Shown here: positions 8,151-17,619 of the stretch, piece by piece
Numbering within the stretch: the stretch's first letter is position 1
How the letters are laid out: the number at the start of each line of letters is the position of its first letter
NCBI RefSeq assembly: GCF_022965755.1
Contig: NZ_CP095187.1
Coordinates: 806,001-870,000, forward strand
DNA: 64,000 nucleotides
DNA from: Pseudoxanthomonas sp. F37
GTDB lineage: Bacteria > Pseudomonadota > Gammaproteobacteria > Xanthomonadales > Xanthomonadaceae
Direction: 5' to 3'
Made by a program: the position numbers and the translations under genes
Notes under the pieces: model-generated
The model's input: only the letters and a program-made list of their open reading frames with translations
Databases searched by the model: none
What the model was told of the DNA's origin: nothing

Positions 8151-9472
8151 TGAAGGCGCTGACCGGCATCGCCGCGGCGGAGTTCGCCCGCCGGCGCCGG
8201 CAGTTGATGCGGATGGCGGGCGCGGATGCCATCCTGGTGCTGCCGGCCGCGCCGGAACGGGTGCGCAGCCACGACACCCACTACCCGTACCGCCAGGATT
8301 CGGATTTCTGGTACCTGAGCGGCTTTCCCGAGCCGGACGCGGTGCTGGTGCTGGTGCCGGGCCGCAAGCATGGCGAGGCCATCCTGTTCTGCCGCGAGCG
8401 CGACCCCGAGCGGGAAGGCTGGGACGGTCCGCGCGCCGGCCAGGACGGCGCGGTGAACGACTACGGGATGGACGATGCCTATCCCATCGACGACCTGGAC
8501 GAGATCCTGCCGGGGCTGCTGGAAGGGCGCTCGCGCGTCTACTACCACTTCGGCCGCGATGCCGACTTCGACCTCAAGCTGATCGGCTGGGTGCGCCACG
8601 TGCGCGCGCACGTGAAGCAGGGCGCGCAGCCGCCGCACGAATTCCTGGAACTGGGCCACCTGCTGCACGAGTTGCGCCTGTTCAAGTCGAAGGACGAGGT
8701 CAAGCTGATGCGGCGCGCCGCCGACATCAGCGTGCATGCGCACCGGGCCGCGATGCGCGTCGCGCGCCCGGGCATCCGCGAATACGAACTGCAGGCCGAC
8801 CTGGAACGCGTGTTCCGCGCCCACGACGCCTGGCCCGCCTACAACAGCATCGTCGGCGCGGGCCGCAATGCCTGCGTGCTGCATTACCGCGCCAACACGG
8901 CGCAGGCGCGCGACGGCGAGCTGGTGCTGATCGATGCCGGTGCCGAATACCGCGGCTACGCCGCCGACATCACCCGCACGTTCCCGGTCAACGGACGCTT
9001 CACGCCCGCGCAGCGCGCGCTGCACGACCTGGTCGGCGCCGCACAGCGCGCCGCATTGGGCTGCGCGCGCGTCGGTGTGCCCTACGAGGCCGGCCACGTG
9101 GCCGCGGTCGAGACGCTGACCGAGGGGCTGCTCAGGCTGGGCCTGCTGAAGGGGAAGCTGGAAAAGAACCTGGCCGAGGGCTCGTACCGCCGCTTCTACC
9201 GCCACAAGACCGGCCACTGGCTGGGGCTGGACGTGCACGACGTGGGCGATTACCGCATCGACGGCGAATCGCGCCTGCTGGAACCGGGCATGGTGTTCAC
9301 CATCGAGCCGGGCCTGTACGTGTCCCACGACGACACCACGGTGGATGCGAAGTGGCGCGGCATCGGCATCCGCACCGAGGACGACGTGCTGGTCACCGCC
9401 GAGGGGCCGGTCGTGCTGACCGATGCGCTGGCCCGCAGCGCCGACGAGATCGAAGCGGAGATGGCGGCCTGA
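8150..9472 (+). CDS. pepP: Xaa-Pro aminopeptidase PepP
   Basis: Removes N-terminal residues that precede proline. The 440-residue length equals E. coli PepP (441). The N-terminal creatinase-like domain includes FWYLSGFPEPDAVLVLVPG; the C-terminal pita-bread M24 domain carries the dinuclear metal ligands in LIDAGAEYRGYAADITRTFP (two Asp), the HKTGHWLGLDVHDVG block (His) and FTIEPGLY and IGIRTEDDVLV (two Glu). Cytosolic. It is translationally coupled to ygfB through a TGATG junction. A second M24 enzyme, pepQ, lies about 2 kb downstream on the other strand. Confidence 0.97.
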   Translation: MKALTGIAAAEFARRRRQLMRMAGADAILVLPAAPERVRSHDTHYPYRQDSDFWYLSGFPEPDAVLVLVPGRKHGEAILFCRERDPEREGWDGPRAGQDGAVNDYGMDDAYPIDDLDEILPGLLEGRSRVYYHFGRDADFDLKLIGWVRHVRAHVKQGAQPPHEFLELGHLLHELRLFKSKDEVKLMRRAADISVHAHRAAMRVARPGIREYELQADLERVFRAHDAWPAYNSIVGAGRNACVLHYRANTAQARDGELVLIDAGAEYRGYAADITRTFPVNGRFTPAQRALHDLVGAAQRAALGCARVGVPYEAGHVAAVETLTEGLLRLGLLKGKLEKNLAEGSYRRFYRHKTGHWLGLDVHDVGDYRIDGESRLLEPGMVFTIEPGLYVSHDDTTVDAKWRGIGIRTEDDVLVTAEGPVVLTDALARSADEIEAEMAA

Positions 9473-9503
9473 CCGCGGTGCCGTGCCGGTAGCTTCCGGC
9501 GGA

Positions 9504-9950
9504 TCAGTCGTTGGCCCACCGCACATCCGCGATCCACAGCTGCCGCCAGCGCGCTGTCTTCTCCTCCGGCGCCAATGTCTGCGGCGACGCCGGCACGACA
9601 GGCGCGAACGCATCGCGCGCCTGCAGGCAACGCGCATTGACGGCGGCGTAGGTACGGGCGCCGTCCTCGAACACCACGGCCACCAGCACGCCGCAGTCGC
9701 CGCACAGCAGGAACTGCGCGGCCAGCGATCCCTGGCGGTAACGGCGGATGCGCCCCGGGCGAGGTGCATGCAGGACCAGCTGCGCCGCCGCATCCGAGAC
9801 CCACGCCGCGCCATGTGCGCGGCAGAAGCTGCAGTCGCAGGCGCGCGGCGCCGTGTCCGCCGGCACCTGCGGGGTTGAGAAGGCCAGGGTGATGGCGCCG
9901 CAGTGGCAGCCGCCCGCGAGCATGGAGGGGGTCTCGGTGATCGGCGCCAT
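9504..9950 (-). CDS. GFA family (CENP-V/GFA fold) zinc protein
   Basis: A 148-residue protein of the glutathione-dependent formaldehyde-activating (GFA) fold family. The zinc-binding cysteines are visible as GGCHCGAITLAF, CDCSFCRAHGA and FLLCGDCGVLVA, giving the usual two clusters. The family includes S-hydroxymethylglutathione synthase-like proteins, but most members have no proven substrate and this one cannot be assigned a reaction. The start at 9950 shares a base with the stop of the YciI gene (TGATG), so the two are probably co-translated. No signal peptide. Confidence 0.88.
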   Translation of the reverse strand: MAPITETPSMLAGGCHCGAITLAFSTPQVPADTAPRACDCSFCRAHGAAWVSDAAAQLVLHAPRPGRIRRYRQGSLAAQFLLCGDCGVLVAVVFEDGARTYAAVNARCLQARDAFAPVVPASPQTLAPEEKTARWRQLWIADVRWAND

Positions 9951-10345
9951 CAGCCGTCGTTCGCGCGCCAGGCCGACGGCGTTTCGTTCGTCACCTCGTC
10001 CGCCCGCGCGCGTGCGGCCTCCAGCGGCCGGATCTCCAGTTCCAGCCCGAAGGCCAGGCACGGATTCTGCGCGGCGATCCGCGCGGCGTCGTCCAGCGAG
10101 TCGGCCACGATGAACCAGTAGCCGCCCACCAGTTCCTTCGCTTCGGCGAACGGCCCGTCGGTGATGCCGTCGCGGGTGACGCGCCTGCCGCGCCTCTCCA
10201 GCCGGCTGCCGGGCTTCAACACGCCGTCGGCCAGGCCGCGTTCGTACCACGCGTAGAAGCGGTCGATGGCGTCCTGCACCTCCTGCGGCGATGCGGTTTC
10301 GTCCCACTGGCCGCGGGAGATCAACAGGTAGTCGGACTGGGTCAT
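9950..10345 (-). CDS. YciI family protein (DGPFAEAKE type)
   Basis: A 131-residue protein of the YciI-like dimeric ferredoxin-like fold. The family signature ITDGPFAEAKELVGGYWFI is clear, preceded by the extended N-terminal strand MTQSDYLLISRG and a conserved helix VQDAIDRFYAWYERG. Members of the DGPFAEAKE subgroup often sit next to ECF sigma factors, but none is present here; instead the gene is coupled to the GFA gene. Function unknown. The start ATG follows a purine-poor leader, and no alternative start is better. Confidence 0.88.
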   Translation of the reverse strand: MTQSDYLLISRGQWDETASPQEVQDAIDRFYAWYERGLADGVLKPGSRLERRGRRVTRDGITDGPFAEAKELVGGYWFIVADSLDDAARIAAQNPCLAFGLELEIRPLEAARARADEVTNETPSAWRANDG

Positions 10346-10409
10346 TGCCGTTCGCCTTGGGGTGAGAGAAGAAATTCCAATCGATGAGGGGCCCAGGATG
10401 GCCTTCAGG

Positions 10410-10640
10410 TCACCGCGCCATCCGGAACGCCCAGAACACCAGCGCGATCGCCGCGCCCCAGAACGCCAGGCCGGCCAAGGTGGCAGCGGTTTCGCCGGGT
10501 TCGTGCTTCGGGCGCAGCAGCCGCAGGATCATCGCGCCCGTACCACGCAGGATCACTTCGAACACGATCTCGAATACGAGCCGTGCGATGAAGCGGAACA
10601 CGCCGCCCAGCGCTTCGCCCGCGATGTCATCCAGTGGCAT
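10410..10640 (-). CDS. Small hypothetical membrane protein
   Basis: A 76-residue protein starting MPLDDIAGEALGGVFRF. It has two hydrophobic stretches, FIARLVFEIVFEVILRG near residues 17-33 and LAGLAFWGAAIALVFWAF near 56-73, separated by a basic loop (LRLLRPKHEPGE). It is probably an inner-membrane hairpin protein. I do not recognise the family. It ends the VOC gene transcript, starting nine bases after the VOC stop, so co-transcription is likely. The longer open frame upstream is a shadow of the VOC gene. Confidence 0.65.
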   Translation of the reverse strand: MPLDDIAGEALGGVFRFIARLVFEIVFEVILRGTGAMILRLLRPKHEPGETAATLAGLAFWGAAIALVFWAFRMAR

Positions 10641-10648
10641 GCGCGCTC

Positions 10649-11029
10649 CTACTGTCCCGCAGGCGGTTCCCACAACTCGACCTTGTTGCCTTCCGGGTCC
10701 AGCACCCAGCCGAACTTGCCCTGTCCGGAGACCTGCGGATCGCCGACCACGTTGCAGCCTTCCTCGCGCAGGGCCGCCAGCAGGGCATCCAGGTCGTCCA
10801 CGCGGAAATTGACCATGAAGCTTGCGGTGCTGGGCGCCATGTACGCGGTGTCCTGCTTGAACGGGCTCCAGAGCGTCATGCCGGCGGGGCTGCCTTCGCC
10901 GCCCCACGGGAACATCGCGCCGCCCCAGTCGGCCGTGTCCAGCCCCAGATGGTCGCGGTACCACGCGCTGAGCGCCTGGGGGTCCGCCGACTTGAAGAAG
11001 ATGCCGCCGATGCCGGTGACGCGTTTCAT
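10649..11029 (-). CDS. VOC (glyoxalase/dioxygenase-fold) family protein
   Basis: A 126-residue vicinal oxygen chelate protein. It opens with MKRVTGIGGIFFKSADPQAL, the first beta-alpha-beta module, and ends with KFGWVLDPEGNKVELWEPP, the second module with the family glutamate. The intermediate DLDALLAALREEGCNVVGDP helix-strand is typical. VOC members include glyoxalases, antibiotic-binding proteins and methyltransferase-like enzymes, and nothing here picks a substrate. Likely co-transcribed with the small membrane protein downstream. Confidence 0.87.
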   Translation of the reverse strand: MKRVTGIGGIFFKSADPQALSAWYRDHLGLDTADWGGAMFPWGGEGSPAGMTLWSPFKQDTAYMAPSTASFMVNFRVDDLDALLAALREEGCNVVGDPQVSGQGKFGWVLDPEGNKVELWEPPAGQ

Positions 11030-11091
11030 GCTGGACCTCCGGGTGTCGTGACGAGGCGTCGCGTTGCGTTACGCTGCAGGCGCCGAGTGTG

Positions 11092-11424
11092 TCAGCCCGT
11101 TGGCGGCGCCGCCAGTGACGCCGCGCCCAGCGCGGCGAAGACACCCAGCAGTATCACCAGGCCGTAGCGCAGGCGGAAGGGAATGTCGGGGCGCCCGTAC
11201 AGGCGCTCGGCTTCGCGTGCATCGAGCCGCCAGCCGTGGTGGCACACGGGGCACGCGAGCTGATAGCGCCGGCCGTAAACGAAGCCGAACAGCAGGTCGA
11301 AGCGGCCGTACTTGTTCGCGAACTGCGGCTCGAAATCGCGCATCCGGTCGCAGCGCGGGCAGTGCTGCGGCTCTGGCGCGCCGACCGGTACGACCTGCTC
11401 CCCCTGGCCGATCATGAACATCAT
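11092..11424 (-). CDS. Zinc-ribbon membrane protein of unknown function
   Basis: A 110-residue protein with two CPxC motifs: HCPRC near residues 21-25 and ACPVCHHGW near 57-65, together a likely four-cysteine zinc ribbon. A single hydrophobic segment, YGLVILLGVFAALGAASLAA, lies near the C-terminus (residues about 87-106), so the ribbon probably faces the cytosol with a C-terminal membrane tail. Between the cysteine pairs lies FANKYGRFDLLFGFVYGRRY. I do not recognise a named family. Located between VOC and pepQ genes, same strand. Confidence 0.7.
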   Translation of the reverse strand: MMFMIGQGEQVVPVGAPEPQHCPRCDRMRDFEPQFANKYGRFDLLFGFVYGRRYQLACPVCHHGWRLDAREAERLYGRPDIPFRLRYGLVILLGVFAALGAASLAAPPTG

Positions 11425-11448
11425 GCGTGCAGCCCGTCGTGCGCGGAC

Positions 11449-12789
<1,341 letters not shown>

Positions 12790-12856
12790 GGCGGCGGCTC
12801 GTGCGGGAGAGCCGCCATTTTGCCGTATCCGGCCCGCGCGGGCCGCGGCGCGGGTC

Positions 12857-13204
12857 CTATTCGGCTTCGGGCCCGGCGTTGACCCACTGGCGCAGGCGCT
12901 CCAGCGGATCGCGGTCGATGGTCAGGAAGCGCAGGCCGGCGAACGCCTGCCCGGGCGTGTTGGCCGCCGCGGACCAGACCAGGTGCGCTCCCACGTCGAT
13001 GGGGACGTCCTGGCCGCGCTCGTCGCGCAGGTGGAAGCGCAGCTGGTACAGCGCATCGTCGACCACCGGCTCGGTGGCCACCAGCAGCATGCCCGATTCG
13101 GAGAGGTTGCCCACGCGGCCGATCACCTGTTCGGTCATCAGGTCGAACACGGCCACCGGCTTGGGCACGTTGCGCCGGCGGGCGCGGCGGAATTCGCGCA
13201 TCAT
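12857..13204 (-). CDS. PilZ domain protein
   Basis: A 115-residue single-domain PilZ protein. The N-terminal c-di-GMP-binding arginine cluster is visible in FRRARRRNVPKPV (RxxxR), and the second motif occurs as VGNLSESGMLL, matching the N/DxSxxG consensus. Both determinants of c-di-GMP binding look intact. Its start (ATGATG at 13204-13199) overlaps the stop of the DUF1631 gene by four bases, which suggests coupled translation and a shared role. The GGDEF-EAL protein in the same window is a possible source or sink of the ligand (inference). Confidence 0.9.
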   Translation of the reverse strand: MMREFRRARRRNVPKPVAVFDLMTEQVIGRVGNLSESGMLLVATEPVVDDALYQLRFHLRDERGQDVPIDVGAHLVWSAAANTPGQAFAGLRFLTIDRDPLERLRQWVNAGPEAE

Positions 13205-15672
13205 GCGGCGCCTCCAGCGGGTTCGGCTTCGCCGCGGCGGCCGGTCAGGCTGCGCAGCGCATTGAGTGTGGCGTTCCAGGCGCGGTCGATCAGGCGGCCG
13301 CGGTCTTCGGTGACCACCTGCGCCTGGCCCTTGGCCATCAGGTGCGCCAGCGTGTCCAGTGAATGTTCGCCCACGCGCTGGCCGCGCTGGTTCACGAACA
13401 GCGCGTTGCCGGTGACCGGGCTGAACCACGACAGGCGCTGCCGCTGCACGTCGCCCTGCTGGTTGCGGGTGAACTCGAACCAGGTGCCGAACGGCAAGGT
13501 GCGCAGGTAGTCGTAGCATTCCTGCTCTTCGAGGGTGCGCGGCTGCGCGGGCTTCTTCTTGACCTCGTTCTGTCCACCCAGGCGCGCGCGCGCCTTGAGC
13601 CTGGCCGTCAGTTCGGTGCGCGAGGTGGTCTCGTCTTCCTCGGCGCTGGACAGACGGCGCGCGATCGCCGCCGCCTCGTCTTCGTGGTAGCCCACCTGGA
13701 CCAGCGATTTCTCGACCTTGCCGGCCAGTTCCGCATTGGCGCCCTGGGCGGTGGTGGTGGCGGCGACGATTTCCAGGGTGGTCTGCAGCGCTTCGGCCCA
13801 CTCGCCGGAGGTTTCGCCGTTGCGCAGCTGGGTGAGGGTCAGCACGTCGGCCCAGGCCTGGCTGAGCAGGGCCTGCACGAACTTCTGCGGCTTGGCCTCG
13901 GCCATGGCCGATTCGATGGTCTCGGCGGCGCGCTGCTTGGCGATCTCCAGGCGGTCCTTGCCGCGGGCGGCCTCGACCTGGCGTCGTTCGGCCAGTTCGG
14001 CCTTGCGCGCGGCGGCCTGCAGGTGCTGCTGCACCTCGCGGCTGGCGTCCTCGAAGACGGCCTCGTCGCCTTCGTACTTCTCCACCACGGTCTCGACCGC
14101 CTGGTGCAGTTTCTGCAGCAGTTGCGGGTCCACGTCCTCCTCGCCCAGCCAGGTGGCGCCGGACTCGGCCACGGTGTTGAGCAGGTCGCGCGCCGGATGC
14201 TGCGCGCGCAGAAAGAAGTTGCGGTCGCGCAAGGCGGCCTGCACCACCGGCACCTGCAGCCGCACCAGCATGTCGGCGGCGGGGGCGTCGTGCTGCACCT
14301 CGCGTTCGATCTCGTTGTACAGCAGGTCCAGCAGTTCGAAGGTGTCCGAATCCGCGCTGGCCAGGGTGGCATCGGGTCCGTGCTGCGCGCGGGCGGCCGC
14401 CAGCATCGCCTGCTGCAGGTCCTGCACCGTGCGGCGCGGCTGCTCGGGCGTGCGTGCGGGCAGGGGCGCGGCCTGCATGGCCTGCAAGGTGTCCAATACG
14501 TCGGGCGTGGGAAGCAGCCGCGGTGCGCCGGCGCCCAGGCCGGACGGGGTGTCGGCGCCGCCACGGCTGCCCGGCCCTGCGGGATGGCCGCCTGCGCCCT
14601 GCGCCAGCGTACCCGGCCCGCCGGGCCGATCGATCGCGCCGGCAAGCGCCTGGGCATCGGCCTGCAGTCCGCCGCGACGGATCGCCAGCAGCTTCTGCAG
14701 GACTTCGAACGAGCCTGCCGCGTCGCCCGGCGTCTCGGCCTTGTCCGCGGAGGCGGGTGCAACCCCGCCCGCCGGAGGGGCAGTGGCTGCGGCGCCCTGG
14801 CCGGACGCCGCGGTGCTGCTGCCGGTCAGGGCGCCCGCCACCGCGTTCAACTGCTCGGGCGTGAGCGTGGCCCAGTGCGATGCCGAACCCTGCCAGCCGG
14901 TCAGGGGGCGGGCCGTGCCGTCGGCCGCGTCGCGCGGATGGCGGACGGCGTCCTGCACGCGGACGCGGCGCGGCATGTAGACCAGGCCCGGCAGGATGCC
15001 CTCGCGCGACAGGAACTGGTTCACCGTCCCGGCCCATTCGCTGTAGTTCTGCATCACCTTGTGGTCGAAGGTGCGATACAGCACCAACTGCGCATCCAGC
15101 GACAGCTGCAGGCAGGTGGCGGCCTGTTTCAGTACCTGGCACAGGCGGTGCGGGCCCAGCGGCAGCGTGTCCGCGTCGTAGGCCGGGGCCCGGGCCAGCA
15201 CGCCGAAGCGCTGGCCCAGCATGAGGATCTGCGCATTGCCGCGCTGCTCGTGCCGGCGCGCGACTTCGCGCAGCACGATTTCCTGGTCCATCACCGCGTC
15301 TTCCACCAGCGTGAGCGTCTGGTAGTCCAGGCGCAGCGCCGATGCCGTCTCGGCCACCGGGCGCGGCGTGCGGATGCCGGCCAGCTCGGCTTCCAGGCCG
15401 AACATGTAGTGGGGGACCAACTCGGTCCGGTGCTTCTGCAGGGCGCGCAGGTCGACGAAGACCTGGGCCTGCAGGTGGTTGCTGCGCGCCTGTTCGGCCT
15501 GCTTGAACAACTGCTGCTCGAACTCCACCAGCATCGCGTTCAGTGCGGTGATGAAGTCCGGTGCGACATGGTCGTACAGGTTCTGCAGTACGCGTCGCAC
15601 GCGCGGCGGCAGGGCCGACGACGCGATGGTGGTCGGCGTGGCAGCGGGCGAAGGCGGTCGTGGGCCGGTCAT
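13201..15672 (-). CDS. DUF1631 family protein
   Basis: An 823-residue cytosolic protein of the DUF1631 family. It starts at 15672 (MTGPRPPSPAATPT); 19 codons upstream are also open but look like leader. The N-terminal helical region contains LYDHVAPDFITALNAMLVEF and VVARRHEQRG-like charged helices. A low-complexity Ala/Gly/Pro segment follows around residues 265-340, and the C-terminal region has DYLRTLPFGTWFEFTRNQQG and RLSWFSPVTGNALFVNQRGQ, typical for the family. The role is unknown. The adjacent, overlapping PilZ gene suggests a link to c-di-GMP signalling. Confidence 0.88.
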   Translation of the reverse strand: MTGPRPPSPAATPTTIASSALPPRVRRVLQNLYDHVAPDFITALNAMLVEFEQQLFKQAEQARSNHLQAQVFVDLRALQKHRTELVPHYMFGLEAELAGIRTPRPVAETASALRLDYQTLTLVEDAVMDQEIVLREVARRHEQRGNAQILMLGQRFGVLARAPAYDADTLPLGPHRLCQVLKQAATCLQLSLDAQLVLYRTFDHKVMQNYSEWAGTVNQFLSREGILPGLVYMPRRVRVQDAVRHPRDAADGTARPLTGWQGSASHWATLTPEQLNAVAGALTGSSTAASGQGAAATAPPAGGVAPASADKAETPGDAAGSFEVLQKLLAIRRGGLQADAQALAGAIDRPGGPGTLAQGAGGHPAGPGSRGGADTPSGLGAGAPRLLPTPDVLDTLQAMQAAPLPARTPEQPRRTVQDLQQAMLAAARAQHGPDATLASADSDTFELLDLLYNEIEREVQHDAPAADMLVRLQVPVVQAALRDRNFFLRAQHPARDLLNTVAESGATWLGEEDVDPQLLQKLHQAVETVVEKYEGDEAVFEDASREVQQHLQAAARKAELAERRQVEAARGKDRLEIAKQRAAETIESAMAEAKPQKFVQALLSQAWADVLTLTQLRNGETSGEWAEALQTTLEIVAATTTAQGANAELAGKVEKSLVQVGYHEDEAAAIARRLSSAEEDETTSRTELTARLKARARLGGQNEVKKKPAQPRTLEEQECYDYLRTLPFGTWFEFTRNQQGDVQRQRLSWFSPVTGNALFVNQRGQRVGEHSLDTLAHLMAKGQAQVVTEDRGRLIDRAWNATLNALRSLTGRRGEAEPAGGAA

Positions 15673-15759
15673 CGGTGCAGTGGGCTCCCCTGTAACCGCA
15701 TCATTATCACACCCCCGTTGCCGGCGCATCCATCCATTGCCCTGGCGGGGCGGTGGGCG

Positions 15760-16914
15760 TCAGCGGTCCAGGAACAGTTCGATCACGTCGTTGGTGAAGC
15801 GGCGCCCCAGCGCGGTGGGCACGACATGGGTGCCGGACAGGGCCAGCCAGCCCCGCTGCCGGGCCTGCTCCAGCGGCGCCGCGATGTGCTCCGCCGGCAG
15901 GCCGGTGGTGGCGGTGAAATCGGCCAGGGCGAAGCCTTCCTGCAGTCGCAGCGCGTTGAGCATGAATTCGAACGGGCGCCGTTCCGGCGTGATGTCGTCG
16001 TCCCCGCCGATGGCCTGGGGCGTGCCGGCCGCGGCGAGATAGGCGGTGGGATGCTTGACCTTCCAGCGGCGCAGGATCTGTTGCGTCGCACCCACGGTGA
16101 TCTTGCCGTGCGCGCCGGCACCGATGCCGATGTAATCGCCGTAACGCCAGTAATTGAGGTTGTGCGCGCAGCGGCGCCCCGCGCGCGCATAGGCGCTGAC
16201 CTCGTAGTGCTGGTAGCCGGCGTCGGCCAGCAGGGCCTGGCAATGCTCCTGCATGTCCCAGGCCAGGTCGTCGTCGGGAATCCCCTGGGGCGGACGGGCG
16301 AAGAAGACCGTGTTGGGTTCCAGCGTGAGCTGGTAGTGGGAGACGTGCGCGGGCTGCAGGGCGAACGCGCGCTGCAGGTCGTGCTCGGCCATCGCCAGCG
16401 TCTGGCCGGGCAGGGCGTACATCAGGTCCAGGTTGAGGTTGTCCAGGCCGGCGTCCTGGGCCAGCTTCACCGCATGCTCGGCTTCGCGGCTGTCGTGGAT
16501 GCGGCCCAGCTTCTGCAGGCTGGCATCGTCGAAGCTCTGGATGCCGAAACTGATGCGGTTCACACCGGCGGCGCGGTAGTGCTCGAAGCGCCCGTGCTCG
16601 GTCGTGCCGGGATTGGTCTCCAGCGTCACCTCCAGTCCCGGCGCGAAACGCAGCCGGCTGCTGGCGCCCTGCAGGAAGCGGTCGATCGCCGCCGGCGGGA
16701 ACAGGCTGGGCGTGCCACCGCCGAAGAACACGCTGTGCACGGTGCGGCCCCAGACCAGCGGCAGGTCGTGGTCCAGGTCGCGCAGCAGGGCGTCCACATA
16801 CGCATCGAAAGGCAGCCCGCCCTTGCCCTGGTGCGAATTGAAATCGCAGTACGGGCATTTGCGCACGCACCATGGCATGTGCACGTAGAGCGCCAGCGGC
16901 GGCGGGATGAGCAT
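15760..16914 (-). CDS. hemW: Radical SAM heme chaperone HemW
   Basis: A 384-residue radical-SAM protein related to oxygen-independent coproporphyrinogen oxidase. The [4Fe-4S]-binding CxxxCxxC motif is CVRKCPYC near residue 16, with HMPWC just ahead. GGGTPSLF, ETNPGTTE, GVNRISFGIQSF and YALPGQT are the other landmark blocks. HemW-type proteins bind heme and deliver it to respiratory enzymes rather than decarboxylating coproporphyrinogen; this is family knowledge. Downstream of rdgB on the same strand, the classical rdgB-hemW pairing also seen in E. coli. Confidence 0.94.
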   Translation of the reverse strand: MLIPPPLALYVHMPWCVRKCPYCDFNSHQGKGGLPFDAYVDALLRDLDHDLPLVWGRTVHSVFFGGGTPSLFPPAAIDRFLQGASSRLRFAPGLEVTLETNPGTTEHGRFEHYRAAGVNRISFGIQSFDDASLQKLGRIHDSREAEHAVKLAQDAGLDNLNLDLMYALPGQTLAMAEHDLQRAFALQPAHVSHYQLTLEPNTVFFARPPQGIPDDDLAWDMQEHCQALLADAGYQHYEVSAYARAGRRCAHNLNYWRYGDYIGIGAGAHGKITVGATQQILRRWKVKHPTAYLAAAGTPQAIGGDDDITPERRPFEFMLNALRLQEGFALADFTATTGLPAEHIAAPLEQARQRGWLALSGTHVVPTALGRRFTNDVIELFLDR

Positions 16915-16948
16915 GGGCGTCTATTCGTCTGTTCGTATGTTCACGTTG

Positions 16949-17025
16949 GCAGGAGCGCCCCCTGGGCGCGATGCTCTTCCGGACCGGTCACATGGAAACG
17001 CATCGCGGGCATGGCCCGCGCCTAC
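16949..17025. repeat. GTAG-type REP palindrome with hybrid arms
   Basis: A 77-base element between hemW and rdgB. The left arm is subtype A-like (GGAGCGCCCCCTGGGCGCGA) but the right arm, read from the other strand, is subtype B-like (GGGCCATGCCCGCGATGC). The arms therefore pair imperfectly compared with the other three copies. The right end CTAC forms, on the minus strand, the GTAG that contains the rdgB stop codon. Confidence 0.8.
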
Positions 17026-17615
17026 AGGGCCGCGAGCAGGCGCTGCTTCAACGCCGCCAGCGCCTTGCCACGGTGGCTGATGCGGTTCTTCTCGTCCAGC
17101 GGCATCTCCGCGGCCGACTGGCCGGACGGCGGGTCGAAGAACACCGGGTCGTAACCGTGGCCGCCCGCGCCGCGGCGTTCGTGCAGGATACGGCCCTGCC
17201 ATTCGCCTTCGACGATCAGCGGCTGCGGGTCGTGCGCATGGCGCAGCAGCACCAGCACGCAGTAGAAGTGCGCGCCGCGCTGCTCGCCCGGTACCCCGTG
17301 CAGCGCGTCCAGCAGTTTGTCGATGTTGCGCTGGGCGTCGCCGTGTCCGCCGGCATATCGGGCCGAATAAAGCCCCGGCGCGCCGTTCAGCGCGTCCACG
17401 CAGATGCCCGAATCGTCGGCCAGCGCGGGCAGGCCGGTCTGCAGGCTGGCGTGGCGGGCCTTGATGAGAGCGTTCTCGACGAAGGTGGTGCCGGTTTCGT
17501 CGGCATCCTCCACCCCCAGGTCGGACTGCGCGACCAGTTCGATGCCGGTATCGGCCAGCAGGCCGCGCAGTTCTTCCAGCTTGCCGTGGTTGGAGGAGGC
17601 GAGGACGAGTTTCAT
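17022..17615 (-). CDS. rdgB: Non-canonical purine NTP pyrophosphatase RdgB/HAM1
   Basis: Hydrolyses dITP, XTP and ITP to monophosphates, keeping them out of DNA. The 197-residue length equals E. coli RdgB. SSNHGKLEEL at residues 7-16 binds the triphosphate, and ADDSGICVDALNGAPGLYSA holds the catalytic Asp, followed by GYDPVFF and SHRGKALAAL near the end. The start at 17615 is preceded by AAAGGATG, a good ribosome-binding site only a few bases after the stop of the VOC gene. The stop codon TAG is formed by the terminal GTAG of the REP element. Confidence 0.96.
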   Translation of the reverse strand: MKLVLASSNHGKLEELRGLLADTGIELVAQSDLGVEDADETGTTFVENALIKARHASLQTGLPALADDSGICVDALNGAPGLYSARYAGGHGDAQRNIDKLLDALHGVPGEQRGAHFYCVLVLLRHAHDPQPLIVEGEWQGRILHERRGAGGHGYDPVFFDPPSGQSAAEMPLDEKNRISHRGKALAALKQRLLAAL

Positions 17616-17619
17616 GCGG

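Noticed and set aside
4884-9472. Very long open frames on either strand around the GGDEF-EAL and ygfB-pepP genes
   Set aside because: They are shadows or fusions through untranslated DNA. PepP, YgfB and the GGDEF-EAL protein have clear starts and family lengths within them.
13363-17154. A 1263-codon plus-strand open frame across DUF1631 and hemW
   Set aside because: It is antisense to two recognised genes, has no domain signatures, and crosses the intergenic and start regions of both genes.
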